The translations under genes were made by a program, and so were the position numbers. Below are positions 1 through 8,400 of a stretch of 23,312 nt of DNA, piece after piece. How positions within the stretch are numbered: the stretch's first letter is position 1; each line of letters begins with the position of its first letter. The notes beneath the pieces were generated by a model. That model saw nothing but the letters and a program-made list of their open reading frames with translations, was not told the DNA's origin and made no database searches. Where the stretch lies: assembly GCA_003525905.1 (NCBI GenBank), contig DQIA01000058.1, positions 1-23,312 of the forward strand, in the 5' to 3' direction. This DNA comes from Clostridiales bacterium. GTDB lineage: Bacteria > Bacillota > Clostridia > Oscillospirales > Oscillospiraceae.

Positions 1-31
1 GATTCGTGCGCGCAGCGGACTGAAATCTTTT

Positions 32-62
32 TGTTGGAAAAGCCCGAAAGGCTTTTCCAACA
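32..62. repeat. 13-bp perfect inverted repeat after pfkA
   Basis: Arms TGTTGGAAAAGCC (32-44) and GGCTTTTCCAACA (50-62) pair perfectly around the 5-nt loop CGAAA. The repeat starts 6 bp after the pfkA stop codon, where a transcription terminator is expected. The flank downstream on the minus strand is A-rich (AAAAAG) and has no U-tract, so it is not a textbook intrinsic terminator. It could be a weak terminator or an mRNA 3'-end stabiliser. Confidence 0.5.
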
Positions 63-68
63 GTCGGT

Positions 69-1058
69 TTAAAGGCCCGTCATGGCTTCCAGAACGGCCC
101 ATTCTTCCATATCGAGGCCCTTGTTCATGCTGAGCGCCTCGTCGATGTCGATGTCGAAGATCTTGCCCTGATGTACGCCGACGATGCGGTTCGTGCTGCC
201 CGCCGCAAGGATCTCCACGGCGCGATAGCCCATACGCGTTGCCATAACGCGGTCGCGGGCCGTGGGGGAACCACCGCGCTGCACATGGCCGAGGACGGTC
301 ACGCGCGGATCGAGCGCGATCTCATCGCGGATGCGGTTGGCGACGTCGAAGGCGCTGCCTGCGCCCTCCGCAACGACGACCATATAGTGCGTGAAGCCGT
401 TCAGACGGGCATTGCGGATCTTTTCGATGATCTCGGTGTCGAAGCTCTCCTTGCTCTCCGGCACGAGGACGGCCGTCGCGCCGACGGCAAGGCCGACATA
501 CAGCGCCAGATGACCGGCGTTGCGGCCCATGACCTCCACGACGGAGCAGCGCTCGTGCGATTGCATGGTGTCGCGCAGCTTATCGATGCACTCAATGGCC
601 GTGTTGGCTGCCGTGTCAAAGCCGATGCAGTAATCCGTGCAGGCGATGTCGTTGTCGATCGTGCCGGGGAGACCGACGACGGAGATGCCGTATTTCGACA
701 GGGCCAGCGCGCCGCGGAACGTGCCGTCGCCGCCGATGGCGACAATGCCGTCCAGTCCGAGGAGCTTGCAGGTGCTGACGGCCTTCTTCTGGCCCTCCTC
801 CGTGCGGAATTCCTCGCTGCGGGCGGTGTAGAGGATCGTGCCGCCGCGGTCGATGATATGTGCCACGCTGCGCTCGTCCAGACGGACAATGTCGCCGTTG
901 ATCAAACCGTTCCAGCCGCGGCGGATGCCTACGACCTCGATGCCGCGGTACACGGCGGCACGGACAACGGAACGAACGGCCGCATTCATACCGGGGGCGT
1001 CGCCGCCGCTCGTGAGCACGCCGATGCGCTTCACTGCATTTTTCTTGGTTTCACTCAT
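69..1058 (-). CDS. pfkA: ATP-dependent 6-phosphofructokinase
   Basis: Phosphorylates fructose 6-phosphate to fructose 1,6-bisphosphate, the committed step of glycolysis, in the cytosol as a homotetramer in this family. The 329-residue length matches bacterial PfkA (about 320). Visible motifs are the nucleotide loop TSGGDAPGMNAAVR (residues 16-29), GGDGT at 109-113 and PGTIDNDI at 131-138, with catalytic Asp135. Glycine in GGDGT and PGTIDND, where pyrophosphate-dependent enzymes carry GGDDT and PKTIDND, points to ATP as donor. The start at 1058 is preferred to an in-frame ATG at 1091 because the family begins a few residues before the glycine loop and GGTGG lies just upstream of 1058. A promoter is predicted in the 124-bp gap after the upstream regulator gene. 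Confidence 0.96.
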   Translation of the reverse strand: MSETKKNAVKRIGVLTSGGDAPGMNAAVRSVVRAAVYRGIEVVGIRRGWNGLINGDIVRLDERSVAHIIDRGGTILYTARSEEFRTEEGQKKAVSTCKLLGLDGIVAIGGDGTFRGALALSKYGISVVGLPGTIDNDIACTDYCIGFDTAANTAIECIDKLRDTMQSHERCSVVEVMGRNAGHLALYVGLAVGATAVLVPESKESFDTEIIEKIRNARLNGFTHYMVVVAEGAGSAFDVANRIRDEIALDPRVTVLGHVQRGGSPTARDRVMATRMGYRAVEILAAGSTNRIVGVHQGKIFDIDIDEALSMNKGLDMEEWAVLEAMTGL

Positions 1059-1105
1059 ATGATTACCACCAGTCTGCCGCTGACGCGGCACGAATTATCG
1101 ACCCT

Positions 1106-1134
1106 ATTTTACCGTATTTTTCAAAAAGCCGCAA
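1106..1134 (-). promoter_or_regulatory. Predicted sigma-A promoter of pfkA
   Basis: On the minus strand TTGCGG (1129-1134) is followed after 17 nt by TAAAAT (1106-1111), placing transcription start near 1099, about 40 nt upstream of the pfkA ATG. The -10 matches consensus at 5 of 6 positions and the -35 at only 3. The surrounding A/T-rich tract contrasts with the GC-rich genes. Confidence 0.45.
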
Positions 1135-1182
1135 TAGGGAAATTCTTACGATTGTCCAAAAGCAGGCAAAAAGATCACCCTG

Positions 1183-2316
1183 TCAGTGAAGCTGCTCCGG
1201 CAGGAGCGTCGTATATACGGCGTCGCAGAGGGCAGCCACGGCCTCACGGTCGATGGTGTAGTAAATGCGGCTCTCGCCCTTGCGGGCGCGGACGAGGCCT
1301 GCTTCAAGCAGCAGGCTCATGTGGCGCGAGATGGTAGCGGTCGTCAGTCCCATTTCCCGGGAAAGCTGCTGGCAGTAGGACGGCTGACGCGCGCAGCGGC
1401 GCAGCAGCTCGAACTTGCTCCGGTCCGCGACGAGTTTGAGCAGACTGCAGATGCCGTCGTCCGTCATCTGCAGGCGGTCGACGCGGAAGTTCTCGTGCAG
1501 CAGCACGCCGAGGTAGACCTGACGGCAGTCGCTGCACGCCAGCTCGTCATAGGTATAGATCATGTCGCCGCCCGCCACGAGGCTGAGGTTGATATAGGTG
1601 TCCATTTCGGCTAGCTGCATGCTCTGGTTCGTAAATCGCTCCAGCAGCTCCGAAAAGGCATGGCAGGAAAAATACTGCTCCCAGTGGTCATAGACCGGCT
1701 GCAGCTGCGGCAGGATCCGCGGCAGAACGTCCTGCACCCGCTGTGCGGCAGGGCGCAGAAGGGCGGAAAGCTCGTCAAACATCGCAGAATAGTTCGTCAG
1801 CAGCTTATAAAGCCGCCAGCGGTACTGCTCCTCGATCATCAGGCCGTCCAGCTGCTCGGACAGCGGCGGGATCGGCTGCCCCGGCTCCGCCGCATAGAAG
1901 CTGATGCCGCCGGAATTGATGTCCCGCAGGAGATAGGAGCCGTTCAGCCGCTCCTCGGCGGACTGCCGGGTGCGCTGCAGCGACTGCTCCAGATCGGTCG
2001 TCCGGATATCGAGGAAGCTGAAGATCATCAGCTTGGCAAGGCAGGTATTCTGCCACTTGCTCTCCGTCTCCCACTTGCGGAAGAACGTCTCCAGAGCCGG
2101 GCCGTCCTCCAGTCCGGTGCAGGCTGCCTCTGTCACCTTCGCGGCAAGCGCGCAGCTCTGCTCGATCTGCTCCCGCTCCGTGCGGGTGAGCTTCGAGCCG
2201 AATTTCTGGAGCAGATCCCGCTTGCGCCCCTCGACGGACAGGCCGTTTACATGCTGATACAGGGCCTCGACGGTCTCATACAGCACTACAGGGGAGCGTA
2301 AAACGATCTGCTTCAT
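1183..2316 (-). CDS. ArsR-type winged-helix regulator with long N-terminal domain
   Basis: A 377-residue predicted DNA-binding protein. The last ~90 residues form an ArsR/SmtB-like winged helix: a helix resembling the start of ArsR domains (KLVADRSKFELLRRC), a recognition helix region LSREMGLTTATISRHMSLL and a wing with KGESRIYYTI. Typical ArsR proteins are about 100 residues, so roughly 285 N-terminal residues are extra; they look mostly alpha-helical and I recognise no family in them. No signal peptide or membrane segment is seen, and no clear metal-binding cysteine set, although one CxxC (CSDC) occurs before the HTH. The start is supported by AAGGAGA 7 nt upstream of the ATG at 2316. An extended -10 promoter lies upstream. 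The ligand and targets are unknown; neighbouring pfkA is transcribed the same way but has its own probable promoter. Confidence 0.8.
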   Translation of the reverse strand: MKQIVLRSPVVLYETVEALYQHVNGLSVEGRKRDLLQKFGSKLTRTEREQIEQSCALAAKVTEAACTGLEDGPALETFFRKWETESKWQNTCLAKLMIFSFLDIRTTDLEQSLQRTRQSAEERLNGSYLLRDINSGGISFYAAEPGQPIPPLSEQLDGLMIEEQYRWRLYKLLTNYSAMFDELSALLRPAAQRVQDVLPRILPQLQPVYDHWEQYFSCHAFSELLERFTNQSMQLAEMDTYINLSLVAGGDMIYTYDELACSDCRQVYLGVLLHENFRVDRLQMTDDGICSLLKLVADRSKFELLRRCARQPSYCQQLSREMGLTTATISRHMSLLLEAGLVRARKGESRIYYTIDREAVAALCDAVYTTLLPEQLH

Positions 2317-2340
2317 GAGGCATTCTCCTTTCTTGGAAGC

Positions 2341-2371
2341 GCCCCCGGCACAGCAGGGCCATGCCGGGGGC
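2341..2371. repeat. 10-bp GC-rich inverted repeat between giant protease and HTH gene
   Basis: Arms GCCCCCGGCA (2341-2350) and TGCCGGGGGC (2362-2371) enclose an 11-nt loop. It sits 64 bp after the protease stop and about 25 nt before the start codon of the regulator, inside the predicted 5' UTR of the latter. No U-tract follows on either strand, so it may be a protease terminator of weak type, an operator, or a hairpin that modulates translation of the regulator. Confidence 0.5.
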
Positions 2372-2403
2372 TCTATGTGTTTATATGCCGTGTTTATGTG
2401 CCC

Positions 2404-2412
2404 ATTATATCA
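2404..2412 (-). promoter_or_regulatory. Extended -10 promoter of the ArsR-type gene
   Basis: The minus strand reads TGATATAAT, a consensus TATAAT (2404-2409) with the TGn extension. The -35 region (TGGCAT at 2427-2432, 17-nt spacing) is poor, as is common with extended -10 promoters. Predicted start is near 2397. Two direct copies of ATAAACAC (minus strand; 2377-2384 and 2390-2397), 13 bp apart, lie at the start site and could be an operator. Confidence 0.6.
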
Positions 2413-2435
2413 TATGCTTGCGGGAAATGCCACGT

Positions 2436-5400
2436 TTATTTCTCCACGACAGCCGCGAAGCGATGCAGGATAGCGGCAGCCTGTGCGCGGCTTGCCGTTG
2501 CCTTCGGCATGAGATCCTGTCCGTCGCCCTTGACGAGCCCGGCCTTCACGGCCCAGCCCATGGCCTCGCGGGCATAATCGCTGACGCTGGCAGCATCGCG
2601 GAAGGCATCGAGCGTTCCGGCCTCGGTCTTCACGCCGCAGAACTTGGCATAGCGGAAGAAGATCGTGACCATCTGCTCGCGCGTGACGGCGGAATCCGGA
2701 TCAAACGTCCCGTCGCCCATGCCGAGCACGATACCGTTCTCGTTGGCCCAGGCGACAGCCTTGGCATAGTAGCTGTCAGCTGCGACATCGCGGAAGTTTG
2801 CCTCTGCCTTCGGCTCTGGAGAACCGACCATGCGGTACAGGACCGTGACGAGCTGACCGCGGGTGAGTGCCTGCTCCGGTGCGAACAGGCCGTTTCCGAC
2901 GCCCTGGAAGATGCCGTTCTCCACGGCCCAGCGGACGTCCTCACAGAACCAGTCCGTCTCGGACACGTCGGCGAAGCTCAGCACGAAGCGGTACTGCGCC
3001 GTGACGGTGAGGTCCTTGCGGATGTTCGAGAAGTCGGCATCCCAGCCGGTGAAGGTGTAGCCCTCGCGCTCCGGGGCCTCCGGTGCTGCGGCAGCCTCGC
3101 CCCAGAATACGGACTGAGAAGACAGCTCCGTGCCGTCATAGTCCACGAAGCGGACCGTGAACGACAGGCGTTCATACTGCGCCATGAGGATGCGGCTCTC
3201 CGTGACGTTCGTGTAGTCGCCGCTCCAGCCGGTGAAGGTGTAGCCCTCACGCGACGGTGCCTGCGGCGCTTCGGCGGCCTCGCCGTAGTTGACCTCCTGC
3301 GTCTTCAGGACCGTGCCGTCCCAATCCGTGAAGAAGACGGTGCAGGTCTTGACCGCATACAGGGCCGTGACGGTCATATCACAGGTGACGGCGGAGACAT
3401 CGCCGCTCCAGCCGACGAAGGTATAGCCCTCGCGTGCCGGGGAAGCGGGCAGCTCCGCAGCCTCGCCATGCAGGACGGTCTGGACGGAGAGCTCCGTGCC
3501 GTCATAGTCCACAAAGCGGACGGTGTAGGAATTCTGCTCGTAATTTGCCGTAATGGTGCAGTCGGCGGTGATGTTTCTGCCGTCGGCGCTCCAGCCGGTG
3601 AAGTGGTAGCCCTCGTGCCACGGTGTGACCTCCGGCAGAACGGCATCCTCGCCGTATTCCACGGGCAGCGCGGCAAAGACATTGCCGGTCAGACCGTCTG
3701 CAAGGCTGACGGTGTAGGTGTTGCGGGCAAACAGAACGGTGACCGTCGTATTGCTGCGGATGTGCTCGAGCGTGAGGGTGTCGTCCTCGCAGGCGGTGAT
3801 CTCACCGTTTACGAGCACGCGGTCGGTGTGATAGCCCTCGTTCGGCTGGATCGTGAGCTTCAGCTCGCCGTCATAGAAGCAGGCCGTCTCGCCGAGCGGA
3901 TCGACGGTACCGTTCTCTCCAGCGATGACGTTGACCGTCACCTTGTCGGTTAGGCCGTCATACAGGGCCAGAACATCCATATCCTGCTGCACGTTCGACG
4001 TGTCGGCGGACCAGCCGGTGAAGGCGGCTTCCTCGCGCTGCGGCTCGGGCGGCAGCATGGCGGCATGACCTTCGGCAACGGGTTGCTCCAGCAGGACGCT
4101 GTGATCGACATCGAGGAAGCGCACGGTGTGGAACGTGGCCGGGGCGATGGGGTATTCGCCCCACTTGATCTCGCCGGACGGCGCCCACGTCGCAGCCTTG
4201 GCTGCGTCATAGTAGATGGTAAAATCGCTGGCAGTCTTGGCAAAGATGTTCGCGCCGACGCTGTCCGGACGGTCGCCGAGGAAGTAGGCCTCATGCATGC
4301 CCTTGCAGTAGTTGAACGCGCTGGCATAGATCGACTGCACCGTGCTGCCGATGACGCAGCGCTTCATGTCCTTGCAGAAGCTGAAGGCATACTGGCCGAG
4401 CAGCTCGATGGCGGGCAGAGTCACGAATTCCAGACCCGTGCTGGAGAAGGCGTTTGCGCCGATGGCACGCAGCGCGCCGGTGCCGGTGAGGTACGTCAGC
4501 GTGCTGAGGTTCGCACAGGCGTAGGTATCGATAAGCTGGACGGAATTGGCCAGATCGATATGCTTCAGCGCCTTTGCCGTGGAGAACGCACGCTCCTCGA
4601 GCTTTTCAACGCCCGTCAGGCGGATATTCTCGAGGTACTTGCAGGAGTGGAAGGCATAGCTGCCGACGGTGCGGACAGTGTCCGGTGTCTCGTAGCTGAC
4701 GTCCGGGCGGCCGGCCGGGTAGACGAGCAGGTGCGTGACGTCCTTGTCATAGAGCACGCCGTCGACCGTGGTGTATGCCGCGCAGCTCTCCGGCAGCTCA
4801 AAGGCAGTGACGCCGTCGTCATACTGGAAGGCCTTGAAGTGGATGCTCGTGATCGTTGCAGGGAGCTTCACCACACCGGTCAATGCGATGCCCGCCATAC
4901 CGAACTCATCGATGGTCTCAAGGATGGGGGAGACGGTGACGGCCTGCAGCAGCTGCGGCTCATAGATGCCGTAGGGGCCGATGTGCTTCACGGTCTCCGG
5001 CATGGTAAAGGAGGCATCCGGACGGCCCTGCGGATAGAGGACCAGCGTATCGACGTTCTTGTTGTAGAGCACGCCGTCCACGCCCTTGAAGTTCGGGTTC
5101 GCCTCGTCCACGACAAAGCGCTCGAGCTTGTGGCAGTAGTTAAAGCACATGCTGCCGATGGAGGCAAGGCCCTTGCCGAACACAACCTCCTGCAGGGAGC
5201 TGCAGCGGTTAAAGGCGGACGTGCCGATGGACTCCACGGAATCCGGCAGGACGATGCGGGTCAGCTTTCCGCAGCCATAGAAGGCAAAATCGCCGATGGT
5301 CTTGAGGGATTCGCTGAAGTTGAATTCCGTCAGCGCGGCGATGTTGTAGAAGCTGCGCTCGCCAATTTCCGTCACGCCTGCGGGCAGGGTCACGGACGTC

Positions 5401-8400
5401 ATGGCGGCATAATAGAATGCCGATTCGCCGATGTAGGTCAGACCGGCGGGCAGCTCCGTATTGCCGAGCTTCTTGCAGGAGCGGAACGCACCCTTTTCGA
5501 TGCGGGTAACGGTAGAGGGGATGACGACCTCGGTCAGCGCATTGCAGCTGGAGAACATTTCCTCCGGAACGGCGGTCATGCCCTCCGGCAGCTCCACGCG
5601 CGGGAGCTTCGAGGCAGAGCTGAACACGCCGCTGCCGTACTCCTGCGTTTTGGCGGACAGGTGCAGCTCCAGCAGGTTGGACAGGCCGTTAAAGGCGGAG
5701 TTGCCGATCTTCTGCACGCTGTCCGGAATGGTCAGGGTGCTGATGCCCTTCAGACCCATGAAGGCGCGTGCACCGATCTCGCGGAGGTTCTGACTCAGCA
5801 CGAGCGTTTTCGCCGTGGAGCAGCTGTTGAACGCTGCGGATTCGACCAGCTCCACGCTGTCCGGCAGGACGATTTCCGTGATCTTTGAGCAGCCGCCGAA
5901 GGCGCAGGAACCAATCTCACGGACCGAGGTGCCGAAGTCGACATTGGCGAGCCTGCTGCACTTATAGAACGCATACTCGCCAATCGTCTTCATGCCGCTG
6001 CCGAGGCGAACGGTGGTCAGCGCGGTGCAGTAATAGACGGAGTATTTGCCGGTTTCCTGCAGACCGTTACCGGAGTCGAACGTCTTGACGGCGGTGCACC
6101 ATGCAAAGGCGTATTCGCCGATGGAACGCATGCTGTCCGGGAAGGACAGGCTCGTCAGAGCCTTGCAGGAATAGAAGGCACGCTCGCCGATGGTCTCGAG
6201 CTTCGGGGCATCCGGCAGGGACTTGAGCGCAGTGCAGGAATAGAAGGCACTGTCGCCGATCGCGCGCAGGTTTGCGCAGCCGTCAATGGACTGCATGCCG
6301 GTGTAGGCAAAGGCATAAGCCTCCAGCTCCACGACGCTGTCCGGAACTGTGAACGTGACGCCGGACTTTGCATAGGGATAGACCTTCAGAACGGTCATAT
6401 CCTTCGTGTAGAGCACGCCGTCTACGGCGGTGTAGTTCGGGTTCTCCGCCGCAACGGTGATGGCAGGCAGGCTCGTGCAGGCCGCCCAGGCGGACTCGCC
6501 GATTTGCGTGATCGTAGCGGGAATATCCACCGCCGTCAGGCTCTGGCAGGCGAAGAACGCGGAATCGCCGATGCTCGTCAGAGCGGTGGGGAAATTGATG
6601 GACGAAAGCTCGCCTGCATAGTAGAAGGCATAATCACCGATGGTGCTGACGGTATCCGGCAGGAAGACCGTCTGCACCTTGCTGTGGAAGAAGGCATATT
6701 CGCCGATGGTCTCCGTGCCGCTGGCCACGGGATAGCTGCTGTAGGCCTTGGCGGTCGGATACGACAGGAGCGTCTTGCCGTCGCCGCTGTAGAGCACGCC
6801 GTCAATGGACTGGTAGTACGGGTTGGCGCGGTCAACGTAAATGTTTGTCAGCGAAGCGCAGCGAGCAAAGGCACACGAGCCGATGGAGCGGATCTTGCTG
6901 CCAATCGTGAAGCTGCGGACGGTCTTGTTGAGCTGAAAGGCCTTTTCTGCGATGGCGGTGACGGGGTAGCCGCCGATCTCGTCCGGGATAACGACGTCCA
7001 GCTCCGAGCCGGTGTAGCCCGTGATGGTGATCTCGCCATTGCTCTCAAAATACTCAAACTGCGAGGATTCGATGAGCTTGCCGGTCTTGGCATCGAGCGT
7101 GACGACCTTTTCATTGCGTCCGTAGTCCGCAAGGCAGACATAGACCTTGTTGAGGCCCGATACGTTCACGCGGACCGTCGCGGTCTCGCCGGGGGTCTTG
7201 CTGCTGTAGCCCTGACTGAAGACCGGCTCGGAGAACACATTCATGTGCTCCACGTCATAGACCTCCACATAAGCAAGGTAACGGGAATCCGCGACCTCGA
7301 GCGTCAGCGTCTCGCCGTCGGAGGTCGAAGACAGGATCTGCGGGGGCGTATTGTCGATGGTGACGGGGAACTCCCAGTGGGCGTTTTTGTTCTGCGCCGC
7401 CGTGAAGCCGTCGTGATCGAGCTCGGCGTCGATGGAGACGATGACGGTCGTGTCATCCTTCAGCATCTCACCGGCCGAATCCACGCCGTACCACGGGTCG
7501 ATGGCCGTGGAGGTGAAGGAGCCCGCGGGGAGGATCGTGTCGTAATTCGCGTTATAGACGGACTTGCCGACATAGTCGACCGTCTTGCGGTAATAGGTCT
7601 CACCAGTCTTGGCGTCCGTAATGCGATAGGTCAGGGACTTTGCATTACGAAGCAGAGCGGTGTAGATCAGGTCGACCTTGTCATAATAGCCGTCCGTGCG
7701 CAGGGGAGAGAGCGTATTGTGCTCCGGATAGTAGGCCAGCTCCGGCGCATAGGGGTTTCCGCCGAACACATAGAAGCTGCCCGTTCCGGAGAGCATGCTG
7801 CCGCCGTAGTTCAGGTACTGGCTGGCCCAGTTCGGCTCGCCCTGCAGCTTCTGCCAGTAGTAGCCGATGTCGATGACCGGGGCCTGATCCCAGTCGCCGT
7901 AGAAGGCAAGGTAGGGGATAGAAAGGTCGCAGCCCGTGACGCCCTCGGCCGTGGTCTGCTGCTTCAGGGTAATGTAGCCCTCAATGTAAATGCCGTTTTC
8001 AAACGTGTCCGTAAGCTCCTTGCGCAGCGCATCGGAGAGCTTGACCGTCACGGTCACATCTGCCGTGCCCTTGGCGGGAACGGTCACGACGTTATTGGTG
8101 CAGTCCGTCGTCCATGTCGTCTGCGCCGTGATATCGCGCGAGGTCTGCGTGGCAAAATAGACCTGTACGTTACCGTAATCGCCCTTCGTTTCGGCGTTTT
8201 CCGTCAGGACGGTCGGGGTGATGGCGTACTGCAGCGGCTCCGTGCCGAAGTTCACCACGCGGAACGTCATCTGATATTCGCCGGTCTTATCAGGATCGTC
8301 GCCGAGCTCCAGCTTCGGGCGCTCCTTGCCCTCGACCTGCAGATAGGCCTTCGTCGCCATGGCGGAGGCAAGGTTTACAAGACCTGCGCCCTGCTTGCGC

